From Telopea speciosissima (Eukaryota > Streptophyta > Magnoliopsida > Proteales > Proteaceae): a DNA stretch of 64,000 bases. Of the stretch, positions 38,001-51,233 are shown piece by piece. The position numbers and the translations under genes were made by a program. Within the stretch, counting starts at the first letter, position 1. Each line of letters opens with the position of its first letter. The notes below the pieces were generated by a model, which was not told the DNA's origin, searched no databases, and saw only the letters and a program-made list of their open reading frames with translations. The stretch covers positions 2,744,927-2,808,926 of the forward strand of contig NC_057925.1 in NCBI RefSeq assembly GCF_018873765.1. The letters run 5' to 3'.

Positions 38001-39850
38001 AGAATAAAAACATCTAGTGGTATTTTATTATCACTAGATGAGAATGAGATGGAAACCATCGGAAGACACATTTTCTATGGATCAAGTTGACTGAGTGAGC
38101 CGATTGTTTTCCTCAAGCAAAGCTAAGGGGACCTAGGGCTGAGTCCAATAGGGTTGGGCCTGGGCTGCAAAATCCTAACTCTGTCTCAAACTGGGCTTAG
38201 GTTGAGCTCAGGGGACCTAGGGTGGGATTGGGGTTTTAAAAAACCTGACCCAACCCAACCTCGTTGCTCCTCTATTTTCATGCATCATACAACCCCAGTT
38301 GGTCCATGCACCTTTTTAACAGTTCCAAAGTTTTGAAAATTTTGTATGATTTATATTTCAATTTATCATATTTATGAAAAAAAAAATTTAAACAATTTAT
38401 GGGGATAATAAATGTAAATTATTTTGTAAATAGTGAAAACTAGACTTTGGAATGAGAAATAGGTTTAGTATGCCCATGTCTAAAATATATCATGTAACCC
38501 TAATATTAACATGGACAACTATTCGAATCACAGTAAGTTACAATCGAACCTTAGCCCATGTAAGTTGCTTTATTTATATATATTTTTTGGTACATTTCAA
38601 ATTGCTTCTCAATCTATCTTTTTGTGAAAATAACAACTTGAATTCATAGTTATAGAGGTTTTGGCCTTGCATTGGTAGTAAATGTTTATGACTATAAATG
38701 ATGACTTATGAGATTATCTGGGATGTAGTTGAGCAATCCCTTTATCTTATTTAATTCATCTATATTCTTTCACATTCTTATCTTTATTTTGTTCTACCAA
38801 AAAAATCTTATCTTTATTTTGGGTTTATTAAAAAATGTCAACTAAACACATAATATTCAACTCAAAATTTTGAATGAGGTTCAACTACCAATGGAGTAGT
38901 AGAGAGTTATACCATAATCTTTAGGCATGGCATGTTGTTGAAACAAACAACTTATGCACATCAGTCATGTTCAAGATAATTTTATGAAATTGTACACTGA
39001 ATATGAGTTAAAGTTATCTGCATATGAAATGTAGATCATCGAGTCTGCTTTCCAATGCCACTAGAACCAGGTCAAACGAAGCTTAGATGAGTGAGATATG
39101 ACCATTTTCGTAAAGGCGCACAAATCTGCCCCTAATTTACTACATTGATCATCCGTACCTTAAATTCTGTGTCCACAGACACAATGACGGACATCCATGT
39201 TATGTGTCTGTCATGTGTCTGTCATAGTCAGTAGCTTCTGTTTTTGAAAAAGTCTCATGGACACAGGGACAGACGTCCATGGGTTGTTATTGAGTTGCAA
39301 GCAGAGTCATCTCGTGTTGTTACGTTTCACTTGACTTTGAGTTGATTTTTGAATACCTTTCGGGAAAAATTGGACAAAGACTATTTCGGAACAAATCGTC
39401 TAATTTTGAGTCTTCCTTAAATTTCCATAGGAATAAGATAATTTAGAATTATATAGAGAAAGTTATGTCTCCTACACTGAGGAAAGGTCAGTCCATCACT
39501 CGTTTCCAGTCCAAACTAGGTTGTTGGACCAAGCTCGTATTTTCTGCGGTTTTCTTGCCTAATTTCCCATGTTATCTCGCTTCCTTCCCGCTTCATTCCC
39601 CAATGTAATACTCACTGTATCATTATGCGATCGGCCGAAGAGTGTCGAATCGCTATCGTATCATTCTGTGATTAGCCGAAGGGTGCCGAATCACTTATAT
39701 ATCATTTTGTGATATGCATGTTCATTATGCTCATGCACTCATCCACAATTTGTTTGTATTTTTTTTTTATATTCCTACATCTTGCTTTTCACATGCGTGC
39801 ATATTGTTTCAAGCCTTCACTCCTTTTCCTTGTATCCACACTTTTATCCA
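35075..39850. other. Gene-poor intergenic DNA
   Basis: It has degenerate ggttgattcgg-type repeats at 35440-35780, AT-rich DNA at 36170-36310, a tatcaatatcaatacgg repeat at 37680-37860, and no recognised gene. A 36-codon open stretch after an acceptor-like tttcag near 37026 (KAGDVSQDLRQTMAKGYMEV) has exon-like composition but no identifiable family. Confidence 0.45.
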
Positions 39851-40030
39851 CTACAACAAATCTGACTTTTTGCGACAGAAATTTTCCATAGTAAATAGTA
39901 CATTTATGAAGATAATATTCCATGCACGTCCATCGAATAGACTCCTGTTGTAACTATATACGATGAAAAATGTCCAACAATGGTTCTATACTTTTTGCGA
40001 CGATAATAAAATTCCGTAGCTTAAAATAAA
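39850..40030. mobile_element. CACTA-like element terminus
   Basis: The sequence cactacaacaaa followed by ctttttgcgacag, repeated inside as ctttttgcgacgataa, resembles CACTA transposon ends and subterminal repeats. The other end was not found. Confidence 0.4.
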
Positions 40031-40639
40031 CTATGGGAAAAAGATCTTTAGTTGGCCTTGTGTAGAGACCATGCAACCAAGTAGAGATCTCTTCCTTGAG
40101 AAAAAGACCCACGAGCTACTTTTTTCTTTTCTTTTCTTTTCTATCCATCTCTAGACAACCAAACACAGCCTAAAGAAATGTTTGAAGTCCAACACAACAG
40201 CCCTATAGGTGTCAATTGTCTTCTTCATCATAATCTAGGTAATCCAACCTAAGATAGAGATCACTGGTCCGTGAAAATGTATCTGCAGATCCATCATGGT
40301 TTCTTGATGGACTGGACTGATATGGTTGAAAGGCTAGATATGAGAAGACGTTCTCCACAAAAGACGACTCGCCCTATGACATCCTCATATGAAGTGAGGA
40401 ATAAAGAGGTACTAGATTGGCTTGTTATGCTTTCTCGTTCTTTCTTTTGTTTCTCTTTCAAATTCGGTGTTCAGTGTTCTCCGTGTTAACACTTTTCTCT
40501 TTATTTACTTTGGCAGCGCCCATAGAATAACTGAAAAAAATAGTGTCATAGTTTGATTTCAAATGGACAGTTGGATGGATCTTTATCTTCTCAAGTGCGG
40601 TGCACTGCCTAGTGAATTTCACTATAGAAAACCTAACAC

Positions 40640-40880
40640 GATGCAGAAAAGAATGGAAATCACAACAACAATCACACAATGAACACAGGATTTACGTGGT
40701 TCGGCAAGGTTGCCTACGTCCATGGTGAGATGAGATCTGTTTCACTATTGATGGAGAATAGGGTTAGAATCGCTCGTCCTCACACCTCTCTCAGAATTCT
40801 GTTGTTACAGAGAAAGAACTCTCGCAACAAATTTATAGTGAAACCTTATACAAGAAATTTATTGAAATACCCATATAGTC
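40640..40880. mobile_element. LTR-element fragment
   Basis: It holds gatttacgtggttcggcaa and ctacgtccatgg, a motif recurrent in plant LTR-element sequences. Boundaries are unclear. Confidence 0.4.
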
Positions 40881-41006
40881 TTTAAAAAAGACATCATATT
40901 CCCATCACTCACTTGTGCATCCGACGATGCACTGAGCAATGCACCTTTAAAGTTCATCCTCTCAGTCTCATGACCACTGTCGGATGTTCAAATGTGGTGC
41001 ACTGGA

Positions 41007-41516
41007 CAGTGCACTGCACTTGAGAGGATAAAAATTCGAGTTGGATGTGTCTCCGTCTAACAGGCCTTGTCGCTTGAACACTAAAGGCCTCATCCCTTGG
41101 GTCCTTTAACATGTGACCATCAGCCCCTCAAACCCAACCCCATCTTTGTGTGTGTGTGGCCGTGACCTTTAAACAAAATCCTAATGCATTCCTATCTATA
41201 TAACACCGTACTTTCTTACCGCTGCCTATTGGAGACATGGTAAAGTTTATTTGTTCGTGGTCCAGTGCACTGCACTTGAGAGGATAAAAATTCCAGTTGG
41301 ATGTGTCTCCGTCTAATAGGCCTTGTCGCTTGAACACTAATAGGCCTCATCCCTTGGGTCCTTTAACATGTGACCATCAGCCCCTCAAACCCAACTCCAT
41401 CTTTGTGTGTGTGTGGCCGTGATCTTTAAACAAAATCCTAATGCATTCCTATCTATATAACACCGTACTTTCTTACCGCTGCCCATTGGAGACATGGTAA
41501 AGTTTATTTGTTCGTA
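41007..41516. repeat. Two-copy tandem duplication, 256-bp period
   Basis: The block starting gtgcactgcacttgagagg (41009) recurs at 41265 and stays nearly identical through gtaaagtttatttgttcg, ending about 41257 and 41514. Confidence 0.9.
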
Positions 41517-42151
41517 AGTTGTGACGGTTCTGTTGGCAAGTACCAACACCTTACGATTTAAAAGGTCATGGGTTCCACTCTCCTTGGGCTTGTCTATCCA
41601 AAAAAATTGTTACCGTTGGATCAATTTGATACATAAACCAGATTTAGTGATAGGAATACTGGGGATTGCTTTTTTTTTTTTTTGGTTAAAAGGAATATTG
41701 GAAATTGCATATAAGGAAGGAGAAGTGTTTCATCTACCAATATACTCATATTATATACAATTTAAATCCCTTAAAAGTCTTTTACCAAAAAAAAAAAAAA
41801 TCCCTTAAAAGTCCAACATGAAATTACATAAGCTATCCCTAATTTTAAGGTGAACAGAATGTAGAGGAGATGGTTGACAAGAGAGAGACGTTACAACATA
41901 TACAGATTTTTATTGGTGTTATTATTATATAAGAGTTGGCCACGGTAATTTGATGAAAGTGAAAAAGATTCAACTGCTTGGATTGGTCTTGTTGCATTGA
42001 TTACATATGAGAGCCGTTGAAATGGAATCAATTTTTTTTGTTTTTGAAACCGAAATAAAAATACTTGATTCATCAATCCCTAACTACTTTCGTGGCTTCC
42101 TCTTTGAGAGGGGTTTCTTTTGCAAATACTATCTGTTTGGTTTCGCCTAGC

Positions 42152-42952
42152 TAGGGGTGTCAATTCTCGGCCCGGCCCGGTAGGCCCGACTTAGCCCGCC
42201 CCGGCCTGGCCCGATTACTAAACGTGTCGGGCTTAAGCCCGACACCTTTAATAACTCGGCTGTCCCAGTGAGAGGTCCTAGCCTGTCGGGCACCTGACTA
42301 GACCAACCGATTCTAAGCCCGACCTAACCCGACCCATTTAAGGTTTCTTAAAATTACCGCAAGATACAGTTTTATTGATATCGTTATCAATTTCAATATA
42401 GATCGGCCATATCATGTTGGATCAGATCATTTTACTCATTAAAATACTAATATTTTTGTTTTGTTTTTTTTTTTTTTGTAAGATAAAACGAAAGCTTGAA
42501 TCGTGCACAAGTAGGACTGGTTTTTAACCTGTTGAAACAATTCTTATGTTTCTATTTAATATATAGTCATTGGGTAATATATAGTCATTGGGTTATGAGG
42601 TGGATGGGTTTTATACTTCTAAATGGTTACTTCTGAAGTGTGTTGGCTTCCACTAATTGGGTTCTGTTGTAAGCTCACAATAAGCATTTGGTTTTATTCT
42701 TTACAATGATTAAGAGGCAGATGGGGAAAAAAACAGAATAGAAAAGAAAATATATGTGAAGCACCGTCTAAGGCCCGATTTGAACTAAACAGGTCCATAG
42801 CCCTGTGACAGTCCAGTTAAGGCCCGATTATAGCCCGAGACCGACCCTACATCGATCGAGCCCGGCCCGATTAGCTAAATGGGCAGTCACGATGTAGGAC
42901 TTGAGATTGGTGAAGCCCGGTTAGGCCCGACTGAGACCGGTTGACACCCCTA
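42152..42952. mobile_element. hAT-like TIR element, about 800 bp
   Basis: The ends are TAGGGGTGTCAA (42152) and TTGACACCCCTA (to 42952), with further inverted GGCCCG-rich inner sequence. TIRs are of hAT type. The flanking 8 bp match only partly, so the insertion is old or the ends have changed. No transposase. Confidence 0.65.
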
Positions 42953-43469
42953 GGTTGAGCCATCAGCTTGATAGGCTTTGGAGAAGAAAGAATATTAGGC
43001 AGAATCCTGCAAAAAATTATATTGATGGTTCCTAGACGTCCGTGGCTGTGGTAGCAGAATTCAAGGTATCAGTGATACATATCGGTATTGACCGGTATTT
43101 AATATCGATAAGATACCAAAACTGGTGTGGGGTATCAGTCCGTACTGAGGGCACAATGGTCTAAAAAATGAATTTTTTTTCCAAAGACAAAGGCAAAATC
43201 ATCCGATATGACCCGTATTAGTTTCGATATTGGTCAAGAGCTTAGTTAGTAAGTTCGTGTATTATACACGTATTAAACATGTAGGAAACAGAAATCACCA
43301 ATAGGCCCTCTACTGCTATGGACTTAATCAATTTCTATATCTACAATCAATTCAAAATTCACAACAAAAATCTTCATTCACAAATCATTTCTGTATCTAC
43401 AATCAATTCATGTGCTGTGTACAAAAAAAACAACAAATCATTTCGGTATCTACTTCTACTCTTATTCTA

Positions 43470-43830
43470 AAGAAGTGGTTCGATCAATGAACAAGAGAAT
43501 CTATCCCTCTTGTTCAATTGTGATATAGAAGAGAACCCGGTCGATCCCCTCCATCATCTTCAAACTGCACTAAATCAATCTACATCTTTGTTTTGCCGCA
43601 TCTAACGAAATACCACGGTCAAAGTGAATATAGACATTCACAACTTTAACCAAGCCAAAATGATAGTACTGTATATTATCCGTTCTCTGAACGCCAAGAT
43701 TAGCCATACATTGAAGGCTTATCATCCTCACCAGTCACCAGTGCGTCTGATGCAGGTTCTTGTGACCCAAACTGCTTCAACACCATAAAATACCTAATCA
43801 AGGTGAGTCCAATACTCTGTCATAAAAAAA
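43470..43830 (-). pseudogene. Exon D region (C-terminal domain) of the array gene
   Basis: Minus-strand sequence encodes QYYHFGLVKVVNVYIHFDRG, ISLDAAKQRCRLI, a TAG, then CSLKMMEGIDRVLFYITIEQ and a stop at 43501-43503. Compared with the open copy at 32.26 kb the internal TAG replaces Gln. An upstream acceptor (atgacag near 43821) is followed by SIGLTLIRYFMVLKQFG in another frame. The betabeta-like VxIHF...ITIEQ pattern resembles the C-terminal cytosolic domain of CDF transporters, by eye only. Confidence 0.5.
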
Positions 43831-43925
43831 ATAACCATTATTAGTATTTAAAAAATGTCGATCGATGGTTGTTGTTGTTATTAGTATTAAAAAACTGCCG
43901 ATTTAAAAATCATAAAAACGCTTAC

Positions 43926-44154
43926 CACTAGAGCAGATCCATAATATGGATCCTTGATTCCTTGTTAGCTTAGCCACTCCAGCACATATCAAACTAAACG
44001 AATCCAACGTCATATCCAAAATCGTATCAGCATAAAATAGATCAATCTCTGTACTAACAAGATGAAGCGGATACAACAACAACAGTCTCGCCCCCTTGAG
44101 GGTAATCAAAATGCCAAAAACCTCTTTTCGGTTTCCGCCGTCCAACACAGAAGC
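43926..44154 (-). CDS. Exon C of the array gene (constant downstream exon)
   Basis: Open from an acceptor TTTGTAG (before 44154) to a GTAAGC donor (after 43926), 229 nt. Read in the phase left by exon B (phase 0) it encodes ASVLDGGNRKEVFGILITL, then a hydrophobic STEIDLFYADTILDMTLDSF-SLICAGVAKL and NQGSILWICSS. Phase compatibility with exon B1 and intact splice signals indicate it follows B1 in the gene. A degraded copy lies at 32.86-32.95 kb. It appears once, in contrast to the 16 A-B pairs. Confidence 0.5.
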
Positions 44155-45733
44155 CTACAAACACAATTTATTTGTTTTATAACATTAGAAACAGAAAGTT
44201 TGAATCTAGAAAAGATACTGATGAACATATTAAATAGCATATATGCGCAGTATATTGGAACTTCCAACTGTGATACTAACACTGAGTTTCAACTCTTATG
44301 TGTTGTCATGTAATCTTTATAAATAATTGCAAAACATTGTCAATTATTAGTTCTTTTGGAAGGCATTTATATGCTGATATGTGTAGCACAGTAGCAGTGT
44401 AGGTCATAGTTTGAAGGGTCTGATTTTAGTGTATAAATTCTAGTGGAAGACTTAAAATTTATCAATCTAACAGGGTGCACAGGGCCAGTAGAGCATATAT
44501 TGGAAGCAACATAGAGAAGATAGAACAAGCTCAAAATCAAAAAGAAGAAACACCACAGAAACAAGTAAAGAATTGAAACCAGCTTGCTTTTTTTGGCAGC
44601 GAAGTACAAATGAAGGAGAGTGATCAGGGATTTGTTTCTTCATACAGAGACTGTTTACCTTTCCTTCTTGAAGGTGAGATTCAGGGAGAGGACTGGAAAT
44701 TTAACCTTTAAACATTGTTAATCCTGAGGAAAACTGTGAAGTGAGAATAAAGAAAGATGATTGGATTATACCTGGAACTTCAAAGACAACATAAGCCAAC
44801 AGCAAATAATATCAACATTATCTATTAGCACTTTCCTACAGAAAACATGTAAGAACTAGACTACAAGGCAGGCATTTTGCTATAAAATCTCTTATGTAAA
44901 TACCCACAATGCAAACAACGATGAAGCATGGAAACAAAAAATGGAAAGAAACCTATTTAAAAAATCATTATTTGAAAAAATAGAAGAATACAAGATTAGA
45001 TAATGAAGTATAAAACGTTTAGTTAATCCAATACATTTATTCCATAGTTTATAAATGGAATGGTGCTAAAATAAATGATTTTACATCATTGCAATTCAAA
45101 GAGGATAACTGCATCTATATTCAATCTCAATGGGGCAGCCATCAAAAGAGGATAAGCTCAATTAAGCTAAAAAATCGTGAGATAACCAAATGGTATTCAA
45201 AACAAGAGAATATTGGAAGTATTAGATGCTAAAATTGAAACTTGAAACTGGATCAAATCCAAACTCAACAGGCATTCAAGTCTAAGAAGAATACTTGGTC
45301 GAATTGCATTGTGACCACATATATTACAGCTGAACATTTATAGAACATGAATCATGAGTTTAATAAATTTATAAGGGAAAATTTCCTGCCAAAACTACTT
45401 GGAACCAATTAAGACTAGTGGCCGGATTACTGCAAGGCCTCTTATGCTGCACCAAAAGAAAAAAGGGGAGAGAGAAAGAGAGAGAGGAAAAAGAAAGCCT
45501 ATTCAAAGTTCAAACTGGAGTAATTGCTCTGTCACAGTACACAAATTTCGATTTTATTCAAAATCAGGAAAGGAAAAGTTGGTGTACGATCAAAAAAAAC
45601 ATTTGTAAATTCTGAAATGAACCTTTCCAATTGCCTTATGATTTTTAGAATCATGAGGCAAGCAATGATTTTGAAAATCACGTAGATCACCAAAACAGAA
45701 TAATATGAGCAAAGAAAAATATGAAATTTGTAC
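44155..45733 (-). other. Intron between exons B1 and C
   Basis: 1.58 kb without confident exons. A minus-strand hydrophobic frame at 44367-44609 (LFLWCFFFLILSLFYLLYV) could be an unrecognised membrane exon but lacks clear splice sites. Confidence 0.4.
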
Positions 45734-46388
45734 CTTGTCCTGTATTACTCCAATAACCTTTTCGGCTACGAGGATTGACATGTAGATCACCAAAACAGAG
45801 ACAACTGAAATCACGCCAACGAATACAAAATTTGTTCCTGAAGGACCACTTCTATCGCTGAGCATCACCATCAATAGCGGATGAATAGTGAAGATCGAAA
45901 GAGCTGTAGGGGCGAGCATAGCCAACGATCTAATTTGCAGCGCTCCGATGATCTCTCCCACCATTACAATCACATTTATAACCAAAGCCGAATAGTTCAG
46001 TTTCTTTTTTGTGAGTATTTCACCCTCAAGACGCTGCAGCTCAGCCTTTCTCTCTTCCTCAGTCAAAAGTTGGAGCAGATCCGCTCTCTGGTTGTACAAG
46101 AGCTCACAGTCAGTGCCTCCTCTTGGAGATAAAACAATCTTACTTTAGATTCTAGTCGAATGAGCGAAAATAAAGAGGAAACGGTTAAAAGAGATTGTTC
46201 TTACCGAAGATCATCAAAATTATGGAGGATGTGAAGATCCTGAACATACTAGGAGCACGAGGTCGAGGAGAGAGAGGAGTAAACTCCAGGCTAGGATTAG
46301 GATCAGTATCCTCTAGAAAAAATTCAAAAGAACGATTACCCTCTTCTCTGATTTCTTCACCAAGCGCAACATTAGCAGGAGAAGCCAT
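45734..46388 (-). CDS. Array unit U1: intact exons A and B, next to exon C
   Basis: Exon A 46388-46205 (61 codons plus 1 nt; ATG giving MASPANVALGEEIREEGN) has a GTAAG donor. Exon B to 45734 has its usual acceptor AG displaced to the following AG of the GAG run, 3 nt later, which keeps frame. B is open for 129-130 codons (CELLYNQRADLLQLL, then EEERKAELQRLEGEILTKKK and hydrophobic segments) and ends with donor GTACAA in phase 0, matching exon C. The protein has an acidic N-terminus, a charged helix and three to four predicted membrane helices. A CDF-like signature is suggested by EIIGALQIRSLAML. As the only intact unit adjoining exon C it is the best candidate for the expressed parent gene. 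Confidence 0.55.
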
Positions 46389-46650
46389 GATTTCAGCACG
46401 AACAGAGAGGAGAAGGAGATGAAGGACAGAAAGAGCGGGAGAGAAAAATGGAAATCCCAGGTTTAACGAATCCAAATTATAGTTTAGGGGAGGAAGTGCT
46501 CGGATGACATCGGCTCTTCCTAAATCTCTCTTCTCCCTCTTCTCCTTTCACCTTAGTTTGTAAAGCTTACGCTTTGTTCCTGTTAGTTGGTATCAGAGCT
46601 TTAGTACGCTCTTAGAATTGTTCACACTAGAGCTTGGGTAATGTGCTTAC

Positions 46651-47304
46651 CTTTCCCTGTATTACTCCAATAACCTTTTTGGCTACGAGGACTGACATGA
46701 GATCACAAAAACAGAAACAACTGAAATCACGCCAATGAATATAAAGTTTATTCCCGAAGGACCACTTCTCTCGCTGAGCATCACCAATAATAGCGGATAA
46801 ATAGTGAAGATCGAAAGAGCTGTAGAGGCGAGCATAGCCAATGATCTAATTTGCAGTGCACCGATGATCTCTCCCACCATTACAATCACATTTATAACCA
46901 TAGCCAAATATTTCAGTTTCTTTTTAGTGAGTATTTCACACTCAAGACGCTGTAGCTCAGCCTTTCTCTCTTCCTCAGTCAAAAGTTGGAGCAGACCCTC
47001 TTTTTGGTTGTACAAGAGCTCACAGTCAGTGCCTCCTCCTGGAGATAAAACAATCTTACTTTAGATTCCAGTCAAATGAGCAAAAATAAAGAGGAAACGG
47101 TTAAAAGAGAATGTTCTTATCGCAGATCATCGAAATTATGGAGGATGTGAAGATCCCGAACATACTAGGAGCACGAGGTCGAGGAGAGAGAGGAGTAAAC
47201 TTCAGGCCAGGATCAGGATCAGTATCCTTTAGAAAGAATTCAAAAGATCGATTATCCTCTTCTCTGATTTCTTCACCAAGCGCAGAACGAGCAGGAGAAG
47301 CCAT
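46651..47304 (-). pseudogene. Array unit U2
   Basis: Exon A 47304-47121 is open, but its donor reads GATAAG instead of GTAAG. Exon B (47038-46651) is 388 nt with a 1-nt deletion near 46697 that ends the frame early. Confidence 0.8.
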
Positions 47305-47566
47305 GATTTCAGCACGAACAGAGTGGAGAAGGAGATGAAGGAGAGAAAGAGCGGGAGAGAAAAATGGAAATACCAGGTTTAACGAATCTAAATTACAGTT
47401 TAGGGGAGGATGTTCTCGGATGACATCGGCTCTTCTTAAATCTCTCTTCTCCCTCTTCTCCTTTCACCTTAGTTGGTAAAGCTTTCGCTTTGTTCCTCTT
47501 AGTTGGTATTAGAGCCTTAGTACCCTCTTAGAATTGCTCACACTAGAGCATGGGTAATTTGCTTAC

Positions 47567-48221
47567 TTTTCCCGGTATTACACCAATAACCTTTTCGGCT
47601 ACGAGGACTGACATGTAGATCACAAAAACAGAGACAACTGAAGTCACACCAATGAATATAAAATTTGTTCCTGAGGGACCACTTCTCTCGCTGAGCATCA
47701 CCATCAATAGCGAATGAATAGTGAAGATCGAAAGAGCTGTAGAGGTGAGTATAGCCAACGATCTAATTTACAGCGCTGCGATGATCTCTCCCACCATTAC
47801 AATCACATTTATAACCAAAGTCGAATATTTCAATTTCTTTTTGGTGAGTATTTCACCCTCAAGACACTGCAGCTCAGCCTTTCTCTCTTCCTCAGTCAAA
47901 AGTTGGAGCAGATCCACTCTCTGGTTGTACAAGAGCTCACAATCAGTGCCTCCTCCGAGAGATAAAACAATCTTACTTTAGATTCTTGTCGAATCAGCAA
48001 AAATAAAGAGAAAATGGTTAAAAGAGATTGTTCTTACTGTAGATCATCAAAATTATGGAGGATGTAAAGATCCCGAACATACTAGGAGTACGAGGTCGAG
48101 GAGAGAGAGGAGTAAACTCCAGGCCAGGATCAGGATCAGTATCCTTTAGAAAGAATTCAAAAGAACGATTAACCTCTTCTCTGATTTTTTTACCAGGCGC
48201 AGAACGACCAGGAGAAGCCAT
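47567..48221 (-). pseudogene. Array unit U3
   Basis: Exon A (48221-48038) is open with a GTAAG donor. Exon B (47955-47567) has a TAA at 47768-47770 replacing Gln of the GALQIRS block, and its acceptor AG is changed (next AG 3 nt on). Confidence 0.8.
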
Positions 48222-48483
48222 GATTTCAGCAAGAACAGAGAGGAGAAGGAGATGAAGGAGAGAAAGGGCGAAAGAGAAAAATGAAAATCCCAGGTTTAAC
48301 GAATCCAAATTATAGTTTAGGGGAGGAAGTTCTCGGATGACATCGACTGTTCTTAAATCTCTCTTCTCCCTCTTCTCCTTTCACCTTAGTTTGAAAAGCT
48401 TCTGCTTTGTTCCTTTTAGTTGGTATCAGAGCCTTAGTACGCTCTTAGAATTGCTCACACTAGAGCCTGGGTAATTTGCTTAC

Positions 48484-49138
48484 CTTTCCCTGTATTACTC
48501 CAATAACCATTTCGGCTACGAGGACTGACATGTAGATCACAAAAACATAGTTAACTGAAATCACGTCAATGAATATAAAATTTATTCCTGATGGACCACT
48601 TCTCTCGCTGAGCATCACCATCAATAGTGGAAGAATAGTGAAGATCGAAAGAGCTGTAGAGGCGAGCATAGCCAACAATCTAGTTTGCAGTGCTCCGATG
48701 ATCTCTCCCACCATTACAATCACATTTATAACCAAAGCCGAATATTTCAATTTCTTTTTGGTGAGTATTTCACCCTCAAGACGATGCAGCTCAGCCTTTC
48801 CCTCTTCCTCAGTTAAAAGTTGGAGCAGACCCGCTCTTTGGTTGTACAAGAGCTCACAGTCAGTGCCTACTCTTGGAAATAAAATAATCTTACTTTAGTT
48901 TTCAGTCGAATGAGCAAAAATAAAGAGAAAACGGTTAAAAGAGATTGTTCTTACCGCAGATCATCGAAATTATGGAGGATGTGAAGATCCCGAACATACT
49001 AAGGGCACGAAATCGAGGAGAGAGAGGAGTAAACTCCAGGCCAGGATCAGGATTAGTATCCTCTAGAAAAAATTCAAAAGAACGATTACCCACTTCTCTG
49101 ATTTCTTCACCAGGCGCAAAACGAGCAGGAGAAGCCAT
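48484..49138 (-). CDS. Array unit U4: intact exons A and B
   Basis: Exon A 49138-48955 (MASPARFAPGEEIREVGN) with GTAAG donor. Exon B 48872-48484 is open throughout (YNQRAGLLQLLTEEEGKAEL; ALQTRLLAMLASTALSIF) and ends in GGGAAAG followed by GTAAGC. The acceptor is shifted 3 nt as in U1. Joined length is about 190 codons, phase 0 at the end, compatible with exon C. There is no private downstream exon, so a product would need splicing across U1-U3 or would end in the intron. Confidence 0.45.
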
Positions 49139-49400
49139 GATTTCAGCACGAACAGAGAGGAGAAGGAGATGAAGGAGAGAAAGAGCGAGAGAGAAAAATA
49201 AAAATCCCAGGTTTAACGAATCCAAATTATAGTTTAGCGGAGGAAGTGGTCGGATGATCTCGGCTCTTCTTAAATCTCTCTTCTCTGTCTTCTCCTTTCA
49301 CCTTTATTTGTAAGGCTTCCGCTTTGTTCCTTTTAGTTGGTATCAGAGCCTTAGTACGCTCTTAAAATTGCTCACACTAGAGCTTGGATAATTTGCTTAC

Positions 49401-50055
49401 TTTTCCATGAATTATTCCAATAACCTTTTCGGCTATTAGGACTGACATGTAGATCACAAAAATAGAGACAATTGAAATCACGCCAATGAATATAAAATTA
49501 ATTCCCGAGGGACCACTTCTCTCGCTGAGCATCACCATCAATAACGGATGAATAGTGAAGATAGAAAGAGCTGTAGAGGCGAGCATAATCAACGATCTAA
49601 TTTGCAGCGCTCTGATGATCTTTCCCACCATTACAATCACATTTATAACCAAAGCCGAATATTTCAGTTTCTTTTTGATGAGTATTTCACCCTCAAGACG
49701 CTGCAGCTCAGTCTTTCTCTCTTCCTCAGTCAAAAGTCAGAGCAGACCCGCTATCTGGTTGTACAAGAGCTCACAGTCGGCGCCTCCTCCTGGAGATAAA
49801 AAAATCTTACTTTTCACTCCAGTCGAACGATCAAAAATAAAGAGAAAATGGTTAAAAGAGATTGTTCTTACTGTAGATCATCAAAATTATGGAGGATGTG
49901 AAGATCCCAAACATATTAGGAGCATGAGGTCGAGGAGAGAGAGCAGTAAACTCTAGGGCAAGATCAGGATCAGTATCCACTAGAAAGAATTCAAAAGAAC
50001 GATTACCCTCTTCTCTGATTTCTTCACCAGGCGCAGAACGAGTCGGAGAAGCCAG
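49401..50055 (-). pseudogene. Array unit U5
   Basis: The exon A start is changed ATG to CTG at 50055. Exon B (49789-49401) has TGA at 49737-49739 in place of Gln. Confidence 0.8.
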
Positions 50056-50316
50056 GATTTCAGTACGAGCAGAGAGGAGAAGGAGATGAAGGAGAGAAAG
50101 AGCGGGAGAGAAAATGGAAATCCCAGGTTTAACGAATCCAAATTATAGTTTAGGGGAGGAAGTGCTCGGATGACATCGGCTCTTCTTAAATCTCTCTTAT
50201 CCCTCTTCTCCTTTCACCTTAGTTTGCAAAGCTTCCGTTTTGTTCCTTTTAGTTGGTATCAGAGCCTTAGTACGCTCTTAGAATTGCTCACACTAGAGCT
50301 TGGGTAATTTGCTTAC

Positions 50317-50971
50317 CTTTCCCTGTATTACTCCAATAACTTTTTCGGCTACGAGGACTGACATGTAAATCATAAAAACAGAAACAACGAAAATCACGCC
50401 AGTGAATATAAAATTTATTCTCGAAGGACCACTTCTCTTGCTGAGCATCATCATCAATAGTGGATGAATAGTGAAGATCGAAAGAGCTGTAGAGATGAGC
50501 ATAGCCAATGATCTAATTTACAACGCTCCGATGATCTCTCCCACTATTGCATTCACATTTATAACCAAAGTTGAATATTTCTGTTTCGTTTTGGTAAGTA
50601 TTTCACCCTCAAGATGCTACAGGTCAGTCTTTCTCTCTTCCTCAGTCAAAAGTTGGAGCAGATCCGCTCTCTGTTTGTATAATAGCTCACAGTCAGTGCC
50701 TCCTCCTGGAGATAAAATAATCTTACTTTAGATTTCAGTCGAATGAGCGAAAATAAAGAGAAAATGGTTACAAGAGATTGTTCTTACCGTAGATCATCAA
50801 AATTATGGAGGATGTGAAGATCCCGAACATACTAGGAGCACGAGGTCGAGGAGGGAGAGGAGTAAACTCCAGGCCAGGATCAGGATCAACATCCTCTAGA
50901 AAGAATTCAAAAAAATGATTACCCTCTTCTCTGATTTCTTCAACAGGCACAGAACATTCAGGAGAAGCCAA
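50317..50971 (-). pseudogene. Array unit U6
   Basis: The exon A start is ATG to TTG (50971). Exon B (50705-50317) carries the shared TAA (50518-50520). Confidence 0.8.
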
Positions 50972-51233
50972 GATTTCAGCACGAACTGAGAGGAGAAGGA
51001 GATGAAGGAGAGAAAGAGCGGGAGAGAAAAATGGAAATCCCAGGTTTAACGAATCCAAATTATAGTTTAGGGGAGGAAGTGCTCGGATGACATTGGCTCT
51101 TCTTAAATCTCTCTTCTCCCTCTTCTCCTTTCACCTTAGTTTGTAAAGCTTCCGCTTTGTTCCTTTTAGTGGGTATCAGAGCCTTAGTACGCTCTTAGAA
51201 TTGCTCACACTAGAGATTGGGTAAGTTGCTTAC

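Noticed and set aside
46389..46475. Extension of exon A upstream to a signal-peptide-like MDSLNLGF start
   Set aside because: The first codon is TTG, not ATG. The ATG at the MASP position is the only conserved start in most units.
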